The position numbers and the translations under genes are program-made. From contig CP136061.1 of NCBI GenBank assembly GCA_032622095.1, positions 46,571,797 to 46,635,796 of the forward strand: DNA of 64,000 nt, written 5' to 3'. Shown here one piece after another: positions 23,251-35,256 of this stretch. The notes under the pieces were generated by a model. The model worked only from the letters and a program-made list of their open reading frames with translations, did no database searches and was not told the origin of the DNA. The DNA comes from Siphonodentalium dalli (taxonomy: Eukaryota > Mollusca > Scaphopoda > Gadilida > Siphonodentaliidae). The first letter of the stretch is position 1. Each line of letters begins with the position of its first letter.

Positions 23251-23756
23251 ATCTTTTGAAGAATGAGTTATTCAAAGAAATAATGTTGGAAATCTTCTTC
23301 TCTAAGTAGAAACATTTCAAAATTATCACTTTCAAGTTGATTTGAACATGTAAAGCATATCAAAAATTTATAGCACGTAACACTGCAAAATTATTCCTAT
23401 CACAAATACTTTTTCGTTTCCATAGAATTGATTTCCCTGACCTCAAAACATAATTATTCTTCCCCAATGCATGATTACTCTCATAAGTTGGGACTTTGAG
23501 AATTCAGACAAAAATCCATTCAAAGACATGTGGTCGCATTTCTGTGATGTAATGCACGTAACAAAAATTGCCAAGCTATAACTCTGAAGAATTAGCCAAT
23601 ATTGAGTTGAATGAAGATCAGCATCAAAGATGAGCGGGTTTGTCATTGGAAAAAATAAAATTGTTCCATATTTGAAATATTAGTATGGCAGTTGTCAGGT
23701 CTCAAATGTCAAAAAAGTTGTTCAAATTAACGCACGTAATGGGAGAATTGCCCTAC
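23251..23756. other. nothing recognised
   Basis: AT-rich unique-looking sequence without coding signal. Confidence 0.4.
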
Positions 23757-24190
23757 TAGTATGGATCTTCGGGGTGACCTCTAGATGGGAGCCTCCTATT
23801 TCGACCTAAAGTTGTTGAAAAACGTGGCTGCCAGTGGCCATCTTGGAATTTACTCTTTGTATTGACTAATTCTAAATCCTTTGGCGCACCCTACAGACCA
23901 CATCACTCATCCGATCATCAAACTTCATATGGATATTCGAGGTGACCTCTAGATGGGAGCCTTCTATTTTGACTGAAATTTGTTGAAAAACATGGCTGCC
24001 AGTGGACATCTTGGAATTAACTTTTAATGTATGACTGAATCCTTTTGCTCACCCGGCCTACAGACCATATCCCTCATCCGATCACCAAACTTCATATGGA
24101 TCTTCAGGGTGACCTCTAATTTACTTTCCTTCTTCTTTATCATTCTATTCATTGCTCAGTAAAAAAAATCCTTCCCAAGTTGAGCTACAG
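23757..24190. mobile_element. AAGATGGC-family repeat
   Basis: Two monomers of about 165 bp share 'CTCTAGATGGGAGCC', 'GTGGCCATCTTGGAATT' and 'CATCCGATCANCAAACTTCATATGGAT'. The right edge 'GTTGAGCTACAGTGGCATTG' is the reverse complement of the left edge of the element at 26370. Other copies: 26345-26820, 37730-37990, 39590-40115, 43255-44015. Confidence 0.7.
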
Positions 24191-24689
24191 TGGCATTGAC
24201 ACTCATTTAAAAACTTGGCACAGATGTCAAGTTTGTAGAGAAGAAATTAAATTTTCACACCCCCCTAATTGGTTTGGAATATTCTAAGTTATACGGTGTA
24301 CCTCAAATTGCCATTTGTCCACATATGTAAAAAAAAAAAAACTAACTTTCAATGTACATTTTCTTATATTTTGTGCATCGCAAGGAGTTATCTCGCTTGG
24401 TCTAGTTGGTTATTATAAATTACACATTGTGAATCAATCAATCATTACATTAATCTCAATGCTAACAATAAGCCCAACCTTAGCGTGGTGGCAGTTGTTG
24501 AAATAATTTTGGTATGAAATTTCCAACTAATGTTCAAAATTTCGGCAAACATAAGGCATATCCCTCCCCCCACAACATCCACATATTCATTCAATTGTGG
24601 GCATAATTTAATAATATTAATAAATTAATTTATATATAATAAGTTAATTAATAAAAAGAGCCTAAGAATTTGCTGAACAAGCCTGAGTT

Positions 24690-25075
24690 TAGTGTGCCTG
24701 TCATTTGCAGAATGAGGTCCCCAGGAGGTGAATTTAGTGATGCTATCCCGCATAGTGGGCTAGCATCACTAAATTCATCCTCTGGGGACCTCATTCTGCT
24801 TAGCCCTCATCTTCTATGGAAAGTTTCTTTATTATAAAATTTCCGATAGAAACTTCTTCACATAGATTCTATTTCTTTTTTTAGTTTAGTTTCTTTATAT
24901 TCGCAAATTGGCAGACGACACATTGCATTATCCAGGTTCCCAATGGGTGTACATCACAATACTCACCATTTGGGAACTTCAATCTGAGTCTATGTCTCCC
25001 ATAGCAGATGAGGCCATGCAGAATGAGGTACCCAGAGGGTGACTTTGGTGACATTAGCCTGCTATGAGATGTGCT
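24690..25075. mobile_element. MITE with 'TTTGCAGAATGAGGTCCCCA' inverted repeats
   Basis: The left part is a hairpin: 'GGTGAATTTAGTGATGCTA' (24738) and its complement flank a short loop. The right part carries 'GCAGAATGAGGTACCCAGAG'. Best-preserved copies of the family are at 34823-35256 and 43062-43246. Confidence 0.7.
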
Positions 25076-25988
25076 TGCTATTGCACCTGTAATTTTCAAT
25101 TAATGGGTGCTAAATTTGCACCCATCCCTCTTGTCAAATTGTAAAAATGCTTATGGTGACCTTAATAGTCGGTTCAATATTGAACTAATTTAAGGTTTAT
25201 TTAGATCCTTTACCATCTCATTTCAATTATGGGCATATGAAATGTAACTGGATATATGTCTATCCCAAAATGATATTTTCTTTGTTAAAACCCAATTTAT
25301 GATTATACATGTATTATAGAATGCAATATTACACATGTCTTCTGGATTTCGGGAGCAAATAAATTCTCTCGCTGTGTTTTCCTTGTGGGAAGGACTGTAA
25401 ATATGATATAGTTACATTGATTCATAAATGTAGCTTTAAAGAAGAATTAACATGGTTTTTATAAAATATTCAAAGACCAATTTTCATGCAGTTGAAAACG
25501 GTGGGATCCAAATTTGTTTGTTCAAAATTCAAATAGAATATTGTTTACACTAAGATTTAGAGGCACACTAACTTATAAAATTATTTATTACACGATCCTA
25601 CCATTATTCCATTCAATAAACCCATTCTATAAATTGTGATATTAAACGTTCGTTTAATAACAGGAAATAGTGCCAGGTGACCTTTGACTTCCGGTTTACC
25701 GTCTTTTAACATTCCGTACGCTACGTCTCAAAAATACTATGACTTCCAATATTTTTCCAACAAACTATCATGACTGAAGAATTTGAAAAGTTATGTTATT
25801 AAATATACGCCATTAAAAGCGCCAAATGGTCTTTATTTATCTGGGACTATTTATTTACGCGGGCAAACAACGAATAGTTACGTGAAACGTCATCGCATGT
25901 CTTATAGAAGCCGATGTTAGTTTCTCGTTCCATTTGTTGATTTAAGTATGTTTTGTCGATGTTTTGGATCATGTAATAAATAGAATCT
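25076..25988. other. upstream of caveolin, no feature resolved
   Basis: AT-rich sequence. The caveolin promoter and non-coding first exon probably lie between here and 27300, but no TATA box or initiator can be defended by eye. Confidence 0.3.
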
Positions 25989-26129
25989 ACAACTCGTCCC
26001 CAGTTTATAGCGGAAATTACAAAACTCGTCCAGTAAATTAGGTATGGACCTCGCCAAAGGCTCGGTCCAGACCTAATTTACTGGACTCGTTTTGTAAATT
26101 CCGCTATAAACTGGGGACGAGTTGTAGAT
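25989..26129. repeat. long near-perfect palindrome
   Basis: Arms of about 63 bp, left beginning 'CTACAACTCGTCCCCAGTTT' and right ending with its complement, meet at a loop around 'GACCTCGCCAAAGGCTCGGTC'. A few mismatches only. Third hairpin of this kind in the window. Confidence 0.85.
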
Positions 26130-26344
26130 CCTCTATATAACAGATGACAGAAACTTAAGAAATGACCTAATACCATTTATCGTCTATCTGTAGTTTGGGA
26201 TACTTGCCATGAAGAATTCTGTCGGCAAACAAGTTTCAGCTCGGCTACTTATGCACATTCGATTCCAATATACACCACCTCAACTTTGTTGCAGCTAGTA
26301 TTATTATTGAGATTAGTTGAATCGGTTGATCACTTAAATACCAT

Positions 26345-26820
26345 TGAGCAATAATGAAAGTGTCCATGACACTGTAGCTCAACTTTGCGAAGAAGTAAAA
26401 TTTTTGTGATGAGCAATAAATGGAATGATGAATGGAATTTTGAAATCTAAGATGGCAGCTGGCGGCCATGTTTTTTTGCCGAATGACCTCATAATGACTC
26501 GTTCCCATCTACATGTAAATTTCATAATGATCCGAGCAAAGGTGCAACCTGTAGCCCATGCCAAAGGATTTAGTCATGCAAAGAGTAAAATTAAAGATGG
26601 CTGCCAGTGGCCATATTTTATGGCCGAATGACCCCAAAATGACCTTTTCCCATCTACATGTCAATGTTAACATCCATGACAAATTGCATGATGATCCAAC
26701 TAAACATGTAGCCTGTGATAATGGAAATTGTTGATGGACATCTCTACACACACACACACACGGACAACAGATACCAAGTCATGGCAATAGGTAAAACTTT
26801 ACAAGTAAAGTTGAGCTAAA
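26345..26820. mobile_element. AAGATGGC-family element with AGCTCAACTTT ends
   Basis: Left edge 'GTAGCTCAACTTTG' (about 26380) and right edge 'AAGTAAAGTTGAGCTAAA' (26805-26820) form terminal inverted repeats. Two inner monomers carry AAGATGGC and 'CATCTACATGT'. A short (AC)n run is at 26748-26760. Confidence 0.7.
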
Positions 26821-27314
26821 ATTTCATGAAAAAGTGAAGAACTTTAAAATGGTCATCCCTAAAAAATAACCAATTAATTGATAGGAATCTGCTGTTCAGA
26901 ATGAGAATTAGGCCATGGTTAATGAATTTTATGCTTTGTGTCAATCGTCACATTCCTTTTTTTGGGTAGAAAATAATAACGCATTTGATTAATTATTAGC
27001 GCAATGCACAATTCCATTGTCCCAAACAGTGTCCCCTGTGAAAATTCAGATAGGAACATTTACTTTTACAAACACATGCTTCATTCTCATAAAATGAATT
27101 TAAACAAGATTGTTGCTAATATTTATGTTATTATAATTTGTTATAAATGTACTATACAAGTAACTTCAGAAAGTTAAAGAAACCTATGGAGAATAATTAA
27201 TAATGAATAATCACCACATTTCACACAGAATCCTGGATGATGCTAACATATACCATGGACTCAGTGATTGCTGTTTGTGAGATATGTTTTCTGAAAACTT
27301 CTGTTACATTTGCA

Positions 27315-27396
27315 GGATCTCGGCAAGACGCCAGGAGCATAAAATATGGCTTTTATGGCTGAGAGGGACATCAACAACCTCAATGCTCACTCTGTG
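27315..27396 (+). CDS. caveolin exon with start codon
   Basis: The acceptor 'CTGTTACATTTGCAG' ends at 27314, so about 31 bases of 5' UTR precede the ATG at 27346. Coding part 27346-27396 gives MAFMAERDINNLNAHSV, then donor GTAAGT (27397). The preceding acceptor implies a non-coding first exon upstream, not located. RDINNLN aligns with the 'RD.N.LN' stretch just before the caveolin signature. Confidence 0.85.
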
Positions 27397-30262
27397 GTAA
27401 GTTAGTTGGACTTAGTCGAGTTACATTTTAACCCTTTCAGTGCCAAGTCCGATTTTTGTATCAACCCATATTTCCTTGATCATTTTTCAAATTTATTGAT
27501 TATAATAATGTGATACATTGATAGAACTTAAGAGCTCTTATATGGGTTGATACAAAATCGGACTCGGCACTGAAAGGGTTAAAGGCTTCACAGGGTGGTT
27601 AACCCTTCCATGAATGGAGCTTCATGAAATTTTGCAAAAAGCCTGTGCCAACGCATTCTCCTATATATATGCAAGTCTCCCATAGGGAGCCTCACTTATA
27701 CAAGAGAATACATTTGCCTAACAAATTAACAATATTTACCTCGAGTCATAACCTTGTAAGCCAGTGCATTCTCTTATAGAATCGAGGCTCCCAATGGGAG
27801 ACTTGCATATATAAGAGAATGCAGTGGTACATGATCTTTAATGCTGCACCAGCACAGCTTCCTTCATAAAAGGGATAAAATCATTGAAAGTGTATTATCC
27901 AGGCCAGGTATCCTTTGAAAAGTGTGTTTTTATCAGCAACAGTGTGGTTTATTTTACATACATCATACGGTACATGACCTGCTTATTTAAGACATTTTTT
28001 TTTTATATTTTAGATGAACATATCACTGTTAGCAGTTATTTCATGAAAATTTATTTGTTGTGTAACTTGTGTTCATAAAAAAAAATCTATAACATATATT
28101 GAAAATTCCTACCATTTACGTGATTGATTCAAAGTGAAGTGGTCAACAATTTTAACAAGAGCATCGCTAAGGTTTGGCTTTAGCCCTTTAGTCATTTTGA
28201 ATTGTACTACCACAAAATAAAACAAGCAGTCGCAGACGGCGGTATCCCCTGCCGAATTGTGCAGTTGGGGAAGTGCATTCTCAATAATGTTTGCGTTCTC
28301 AGTATGTGCTATAAACAAGAGGTGGGATTTTGTCAAAAAGCCTGGCTTGCGAACTCATTTTAGGTAGTGGTCATGTGAACTCATATACGGTACCAAAAAT
28401 CTGTAAAATCTATTGATATTTGTGGAAATTAGCCATGTGACGTCGTCCATTTGCACCAAAAATAATAAACAAAGTCCAATAACTCTGCTGAAAATATCCG
28501 ACCGGACCTGGTTTGCGAACTCGTTCTAGATACTGGTCATGTGAACTCATATACCAAAAATCTTTGAAATCCGTTGACATTTGTGGAAATGAGCCCTGTG
28601 ACATCGTCCATTTGCACACAAAAAAATAAACAAAGTCCAATAAGTCCGTTTAAAATATCCGGCCGGACCTGGTTTGCGAATTCATTCTAGATACTGGTCA
28701 AGTGAACTCATATACCAAATATCTTTGAAATCCATTGAGATTTGTGGAAATGAGCCCTGTGACGTTGTCTATTTGCTATTTGGTAAATTCGACAAAAATA
28801 ACTCCGGTAAAAATATCAGTCCGGACCTGGCTTGCGAACTCGTTCTAGGTAATGGTCAGGTGAACTCATATACCTAAAATCTTTGCAATCTGTTAACATT
28901 TGTTCAAGTTATGACTCTTCCAAATTTGGGACGGACGGAACCCATTCCTTTTTCCACCGCAAATTTCATTTGGCGGGGGATAATAATAATTTGAGCTTAC
29001 AAAGAATATTTGATATACCCTACTTTCAATGCCAAAATGCGGTCAACTTCTAAGTCTTAAAATGGCCGTAACTCATGTGAAGATAATTGGACAGAACCCA
29101 TATTCAAACTTGGTCAGTAATTTTAGCTGGGAAACACACATACCGTCTTTGGTTCAAATAAAATAATCCAAACTTGAGTTATCGGTCAGAAACTGAAATG
29201 TTATGAACTTGGTCAAATTCTAAGTTGAAACAGGGCCGTAACTCATGTAAAAAATACTTGGGGTCTGTATCTTTAGCTGGGAAATAACCATACTAACTTT
29301 GGTTCTGATCAAATATTCAAACTGGAGTTATCAGTCGGAAACCAAAAATGTTAACCCTTTTATGACAGGAGCTTCCTGAAATTTTGCAAAATCCCTGTGC
29401 CAATGCATTCTCTTATATATGCAAGTCTTAAAAGGGGGCCTCGCATATATAAGAGAATACATTGGTGTAACAATATTTATCTTGACCTTGTAAGCCAGTG
29501 CATTCTCTTATATATGCGAGGCTGACTATGGGAGATTCACATATATAAGATAATGCACTGGCACAGGATCTTTAATGCTGCACCAACTCAGCTCCCATCA
29601 TGAAATGGTTAACTGTCGGTCAAATTCTATGTCGAAAAAGGGCCTTAACTCATGTAATAATTGGATGGAACCCATATTCGAACTTGGCCTGCATTTTTTA
29701 GCTGGGAAATACACATACCAAACTGGAGTTATCAGAAACCAAAAATGTTAACATACAGACGTCCGGAGACTACACAATACAACCTTTATTAAAAAGGGCA
29801 TATAAAAAGTATGTGTTTGTTGTTAAGAAATATATTAACCTAATCTATGTTATAGGTATTTTTGGAGTTGGTCATGTATATGAACCCTGTGTATTTATCC
29901 TGTTCTCAACGATCTCATTACAGATTGTATTTGAGGAGATCGTCGGGGAACCCGAAACAGTAAGAAGTATCGACTGTTCGTGGAAAAACTCAAAACCAAT
30001 TTTCCTCGGCTCATCCAACTGCTGCTATAAACTGCTGAGCGCTTTCTGTGCCATCCCTGCGGCGGTCTGCTGGGGATTCCAGTTCGCCTGCCTCACATGG
30101 TCAATGGTCTGGTGTTATACACCTAACGTCAGATACCTAGAAATCTGGCTCAGCACAATGCAGAAGATATTTGGGATGTGCATTCACTGCTTCTGCGACC
30201 CAATCTGGGAGTCAATGGGCACGTGCTTCAACAACATTCGAGTTGAGAAAATCACAAAGTGA
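27346..30262 (+). CDS. caveolin
   Basis: Caveolins are oligomeric membrane proteins that shape caveolae; they sit in the plasma membrane as a re-entrant hairpin with both ends cytoplasmic. Joining 27346-27396 and 29924-30262 gives 129 aa. Residues 11-27 match the conserved entry to the caveolin domain, with FEEIVGEP (20-27) in place of the signature FEDVIAEP. Residues 34-52 (DCSWKNSK...) align with the scaffolding domain. IPAAVCWGFQFACLTW (61-76) aligns with the turn of the intramembrane hairpin, with P62 at the conserved helix-breaking proline. CDPIWESMG (108-116) and NIRV (121-124) match the C-terminal membrane-attachment region. The intron is phase 0 with GTAAGT/CAG. The protein is shorter at the N terminus than vertebrate caveolin-1 and has eleven cysteines. 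A second in-frame ATG lies at codon 4. The paralogue cannot be assigned. Confidence 0.93.
27428..27582. mobile_element. piggyBac-like MITE (TTAA, CCCTTTCAGTGCC ends)
   Basis: TTAA at 27428-27431 and 27579-27582 flank inverted arms of about 44 bp starting CCCTTTCAGTGCC and containing 'TCCGATTTTTGTATCAACCC'. TTAA targets with CCCT-type termini are the piggyBac hallmark. It lies 32 bp into the caveolin intron. Confidence 0.8.
27599..27878. mobile_element. piggyBac-like MITE with double hairpin cassette
   Basis: Starts TTAACCCTTCCATGA and ends TCATAAAAGGG-ATAA (right TTAA decayed). Two inner hairpins (about 27646-27722 and 27757-27830) are built from 'GCATTCTCTTATATATGC'-type arms. In the caveolin intron. 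Related: 29351-29612, 30386-30634, 40395-40657. Confidence 0.75.
28330..28985. repeat. about 160-bp tandem monomers, 4 copies
   Basis: Monomers near 28345, 28511, 28672 and 28828 share 'CTGGTTTGCGAACTCGTTCT', 'GGTCATGTGAACTCATATAC' and 'GTGGAAATGAGCCCTGTGAC'. The block ends at TTGGCGGGGGATAATAATAA, the type of GC-rich terminus also seen near 42710. Caveolin intron. Confidence 0.8.
29030..29350. repeat. 'CCGTAACTC' dispersed monomers
   Basis: Two monomers (anchors near 29050 and 29236, about 186 bp apart) share 'GGCCGTAACTCATGT' and 'TTTAGCTGGGAAA'. A third, cut off by the MITE at 29351-29612, continues to about 29760. Same superfamily as 31230-32170. Confidence 0.7.
29351..29612. mobile_element. 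piggyBac-like MITE with double hairpin cassette
   Basis: TTAA at 29351-29354 and 29609-29612, termini CCCTTTTATGA / TCATGAAATGG. Hairpins at about 29396-29466 and 29493-29565. It splits a monomer block inside the caveolin intron. Confidence 0.8.
29924..30262 (+). CDS. caveolin terminal coding exon
   Basis: The acceptor CATTACAG ends at 29923; the frame runs 112 codons to TGA at 30260-30262. It carries the signature, scaffolding region, hairpin and C-terminal domain. One large 3' exon holding the whole domain is usual for caveolin genes. No canonical AATAAA is seen before the MITE at 30386; AATATA lies near 30319. Confidence 0.92.
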   Translation: MVFEEIVGEPETVRSIDCSWKNSKPIFLGSSNCCYKLLSAFCAIPAAVCWGFQFACLTWSMVWCYTPNVRYLEIWLSTMQKIFGMCIHCFCDPIWESMGTCFNNIRVEKITK

Positions 30263-30385
30263 TATTTATGCTGTGATAAGACATTTTGGAAGAGAATTTT
30301 GTGATATACTTTTGTATAATATATAGAGTAAATTATTGAAAAACATCATTTGTATTTGTAACTGAATAATATTTACAGAGACTTC

Positions 30386-30634
30386 TTAACCAATTCATGA
30401 TGGCAGTTGCGCTGGCACAGCATTAAAGATCCTGTGCCAGTGCATTCTCTTATATATGTGAGTTTCCCATAGCAGCCATGCATATATAAGATAATGCACT
30501 GACTTACAAGATCAAAGTAAATATTGTTAGGCCAATGCATTTTCGTATATGCGAGGCGACTCGCATATATAAGAGAATACATTGGCACAGGGTTTTCACA
30601 AAATTTAAGGAAACCCCAGACATCAAAGGGTTAA
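30386..30634. mobile_element. piggyBac-like MITE just after caveolin stop
   Basis: TTAA at 30386-30389 and 30631-30634. Both hairpin cassettes are present (about 30430-30507 and 30528-30597). It begins 124 bp after the caveolin stop, so it may lie in or just past the 3' UTR. Confidence 0.75.
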
Positions 30635-30639
30635 ATCTA

Positions 30640-31230
30640 TGCACTTCAAAGACAATAGACAGATTCTGCTTTAACCCGAGCCCTATATATTGAGGGAAAT
30701 GTTTAGATAATAAGCTCAACAAAAGAACTATGGTCGTTTTTTTAAATTATTATCTGCACATTTCCTGCAACTACTCATCAATGATGATTTGGTATAGAAA
30801 GGGTCAAACATTTGTGTAGTAGTGAAGTGTAGTGTTCCTATGTGTATCATGTGGATGGGTCTAGATGTTGATAGTGTTACTACTCATCAATGATGCTTTA
30901 GAACAGTGAGGGTGAAATCTTTGTACAGAGTGTACTCTTGAGGTCCAAATAAGCATACATTGCAGAATAAGAGTACAGGGTGGACAATTCTGCTAAATCC
31001 AATAAGAGTACGGGGCGGAATAAGAGTACAGGGTGGCAATTTACAACATGGAAGCAAGTCTATCTGAAATGCTATAAGGTCAAACATATATATTTCTCAT
31101 ATTGTGCAGTTTGTTGTCATAGGAATTACCAAACAGACTTCCAGCAACATGTTTGTACTATATTTTCCTGATCTGATTAAAGGCTCCAGCAATTCTGATA
31201 GGCATATAGTATAAATTTCTTGAAAATCCC
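30640..31230. other. intergenic; small direct repeats
   Basis: 'AATAAGAGTAC(A/G)GGG(T/C)GG' occurs three times between 30965 and 31036, and 'CTACTCATCAATGATG' twice (30770, 30880). No gene recognised. Confidence 0.4.
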
Positions 31231-32170
31231 ACTTAAAATAAACATACGGACCCAAATAAGCACCATACAGGGCGGCAACTTTTCCAACAAGAGCTACGCT
31301 GGGCGTGCAATATACGCCCTCTCTTGGGTCGGCGGAAACTGTTAAAAAAGGGGCATAACTCTGGTAAAAATTGGCGGACGGAACTCAAATTTGAACTTGA
31401 CCTGTGTTTTGGTGGGAGAAAGTAATATACCAAATTATCATTGAATCCGATAAGCTCTAGTAAAGTTATCATCCGGACAACAAATTTCAGGGATTTTCTA
31501 AGTCAAATTACGTCAAAAAAGGGGCCATAACTCTCGCAAAAATTATCGGATTAAAACGAAATTTGGACTTGAGTTGTATTTTGATATATGCAGCCCTTTT
31601 AATTCAGATTGTTTGGCTTCGGCAATCTGCTACGGCAACCCTTTATCGTGGCCCAGTTTGCTTCAGCAAAGGGCTGTATATGTAATCCACAAAAAAACGG
31701 GTTTTGCGTATAAACATTCCAAAATCGAGTTATCATCCGGAAACCAAAAAACATAAGAAAAACTAAATTTTCTGAATCGAAAAAGGGGCATAACTCTGCC
31801 AAAAATTATCGGACAGAACCCAAGTTCGAACTTGACCTGTGTTTTGGTGGGAGAAAGTAATATACCAAATTTGGATTCATTCCGATAAACTATACTAAAG
31901 TTATCATCCGGACAACAAATTTCAAGGATTTTCTAAGTCAAAAATTTTTAAATAAGGGGCATAACTCCGGTGAAAATTGGCGGGCGGAACCCAAATTCGA
32001 ACTTGAACTTACTTTTCGGCTAATAAACCCACATACCAAATTTTACTAATTTTGGTTCACTCTAACTAAAGTTATCATCCGGACAACAGGTTAACGGACG
32101 GACGGACGCCCGCCCGGACGGAACGACCAATATTATAATACGGCCTTTTTTCCAAAAGGGCGTATAAAAA
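31230..32170. repeat. 'CATAACTC' dispersed monomers, 4-5 copies
   Basis: Anchors 'GGGGCATAACTCTG' or similar lie near 31347, 31526, 31788 and 31963; neighbours are about 175-180 bp apart. Each monomer also carries 'CGAACTTGACCTGT' and 'AAAGTTATCATCCGGACAAC'. The block ends in 'GGACGGACGGACGCCCGCCC' followed by a poly-T/poly-A hairpin, TTTTTTCCAAAAGGGCGTAT. Confidence 0.75.
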
Positions 32171-32554
32171 TGAATAAGCATACGGGTATGCTTATTTGGA
32201 TCCCAAGAGTAGTGTTTCTATGTGTATTCTTGGTAACTACATAGATTTTCCTGTGTATCATGTGAAACACAAGTTGCAATGAAAGAGATACAAATGTTGA
32301 ATTATTGACACAAAAGTGTTTTATATGTGATTCCACAACAATATTATACTATTACACGCCATGTCTACAAGTATACATACAGCTACACTCGCATAGGTTA
32401 GTCGCTTATAAACATGTACGGTTTGACAATAGACGTCAGAATCCCTACACTCTGTATAATCACTAGAAGCGGAACTCTTTCACAGAGATGTTCCACTTGT
32501 AACTTGTGGGCCAGGGAAGGATCTACAACTGTTTTGATAAATGTTACAGGTTTG

Positions 32555-32700
32555 GGTGCTCAGACTCTGGAGACCCAAATGTCCCCATCACGAAATTCAC
32601 CCTCTGGGGACCTCATTCTGCATGGCCTCATCTGCTATGAGAGACATAGACATAGGTTGAATTTTCCAAATGGTGAATATTGGGATCCAGGGTATCCCGG
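32555..32700. mobile_element. fragment of the 'GAATGAGGTCCCCA' MITE
   Basis: Contains 'TTCACCCTCTGGGGACCTCA' and a downstream stretch shared with 24960-25020 in inverted orientation. No complete ends. Confidence 0.6.
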
Positions 32701-32999
32701 CGAATAACTCTCAATCAATCAACCAATCTCTCAAGAAGTTCTAAGAGATGTCGCCATTGCAGCAAATGTTTTATTATATATCTATCAACGTAATTCGCAT
32801 GCTTGCACGAGTTTCCAGGCGTGTGATAATTCTCAGAATCGCACTAGTGCAATATGTCGACGGAACTATTTCATTCAGTGTTGTTAGACTGGTTCTCCTC
32901 GTTACTATTTTTACTTTTTCAATCACGACAATAAAGAAACGAGAGGCCGATCACGATCGGCAGATCTTTAACCCATACCTTGGCGATAGTGATCAGCTA

Positions 33000-34130
33000 T
33001 TTCAGTCTGGACGCAAAAATCCATAAGCCATAACTCCGTTTAAAAAAAATGGATCAAACCCAAATTCGAACTCTATCTGTATTTTGGGCTGAGAAACTCA
33101 CATACCAAATATACATACATCTCAATAAAATGAGATATATCAGATGAAAGGTATTTCTACTAAGTATCAGGAATGTTGAGAAGGGTTCATTTTAACTACA
33201 AAAATCCATACCGTACAAGTGAAGGGGATATAATAGAATGATTACATAAAAAATATAAAAAAGCATAAAATTGATGACCAGGGTTAACAATTTTAACTCT
33301 ATAAAATTAGGGGACTGTACCAGGTATGTCACTTGATCACTGCATTGATAGGCTAAGCCAGAGAGCTATGTGGGAGTTGTTGTTGTTGTTGTGTAGTTTC
33401 CGGCTGCAGGCCGGGTAGGATGGTCGGAACGCATTGTGCAATTCCCTTCACCCTTTGTGGGAGTTGATAACAGATGGATATTTTATATGTGCAGCAGTGA
33501 GCATCAGATATCATTATCAATAATACAGGTTTACTCTATCTCTCTTAGAGCTAACTGATATCACAGGTAATTAATTGTTAGCTGCTATATTGTAAGCATA
33601 AAAATCTCATATCTGTTCAATTCTTAGTTGAAAAAGGGCCATAACTCTGGTATAAAAAATCGGATCTAACTCATATTCAAACTCAATCTGTATTTATAAT
33701 TGAGAAACTCACATACCAAATTTGGTTCTTATCAGATGAAAAATGGTTGATTTATCGAAGCATGCATGAATTCTATGTCAAATGGCCATAACTCAGTTAA
33801 AAATAATCTGATCAAACCCATATTCGAACTTGATCTGTATTTTGGGCTGAGAAACTCACATACCAAATTTAGTTATCGTAGAATCCGTGATTTCTAAGTC
33901 GAAAAAGGGCCATAACTGCGTAAAAAAAAACTCGGATCAAACCCAAATTCGAACTCGATCTGTATTTTGGGCTGAGAAACCTATATACAAAATTTGGTTC
34001 TGATTGGATAGAAAATATTTGAGTTATCGCATTACACGTGAAGTGTCTACGGTACGATGGACAGACGGACGGACGAACGACGAGTGGTCAATCCGGACGT
34101 TGACACTATGTGTACCATACTATGGTATCG
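33000..34130. repeat. 'CCATAACTC' dispersed monomers
   Basis: Anchors lie near 33028, 33642, 33788 and 33910, with shared 'TATTTTGGGCTGAGAAACTC' blocks. The run ends in 'GGACAGACGGACGGACGAAC' and 'GTCAATCCGGACGTTGACAC', exactly the end found again at 39430-39530. Between 33120 and 33600 no repeat is recognised. Confidence 0.7.
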
Positions 34131-34822
34131 GTACACATAAAAATAAGCGATCAATCTATGAGATGATTCATTCAAGTAGTTTCATTTCAAGAATATGTTT
34201 GTCGAGGCACAGAATTTAATTTCAAACGCATCATTAAAGATGGGTCAAGGTCACTCGCGGATAGACAGGCTCCCTGTCTGATTGTTGCGTTAACCCTAAA
34301 ATGCCATTAAAACTCAATTAAATTAACATTTTCTGTACCGGAGATGTACGATTGTGAGTCAACTTACTATGATACGAAGATATGTAATAAAAATAGAACC
34401 GCATGAGTGTCTGGATTTTGACGAATTATCGCACTTGATTTGTTGGCGGAACGCGATACCTCTCGTGGTATCTCATGCGGTTCTATCTATGTATATATCC
34501 TCGTCAACTGCAAGTCAGAGTCCTGTCTCTTTGCTACACTGCCATCGCATTCTAGTGTCTCAGAATAATGCAGAAAGTATTGCAACCAACAAGTCTTTAT
34601 AAAACAATTTGAGAAAAGCTTATATTCTGTTTGTGATGGCAGTAGTTAGACCAGCATAGAAAGTGGACATAACTCTGCCTTGCAGCTTGAATCCAGGTTT
34701 GAACATCATATTGAGAAGAAATATCTCATTTCATATTGAGGAATGAATATTTTTTATTATGATGAAAATGAACATTTCACACAGATATCATTAACAGCAA
34801 TTGATGTATAACCAAGCCTTGA

Positions 34823-35256
34823 AATAGTGTGTCTGTCATTTGCAGAATGAGGTCCCCAGCGGGTGAATTTAGTGATGCTACCCCACCTAGCGGGTTAGCA
34901 TCACTAAATTAATCCCTCTGGGAAACTCATTCTGCTTAGGCCTCATCTTATCTACAGTCTCAAATTAACATTGTTTTCAGTTACTTTCCCCCTTCTGTTC
35001 AGTTTCAATATCCCCTAATTTTCAGAAGATAAAATTCACAATCGATGACTAAAGGGTGAACATCACCAACTTCAACTGGGGAACTTCAATCTGATCCTAG
35101 ATCTCCCGTAGAAATATAGGCTTAATCAGAATGAGATCCCCAGAAGATGAATATAGTGACGATAACCCACTGAGCTGGATAGCGTCCCTAAATTCACCGC
35201 CTGGGGACCTAATTCTGTAAATGACGAGACACTATTTCTAGACTTGTGTATAACTT
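34823..35256. mobile_element. full-length 'GAATGAGGTCCCCA' MITE, 0.43 kb
   Basis: The left end 'AAGCCTTGAAATAGTGTGTC' and right end 'GACACTATTTCTAGACTTG' are imperfect inverted repeats. Each side carries a further inner hairpin with 'GCAGAATGAGGTCCCCAGCG' and its complement. Non-coding. Confidence 0.75.
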
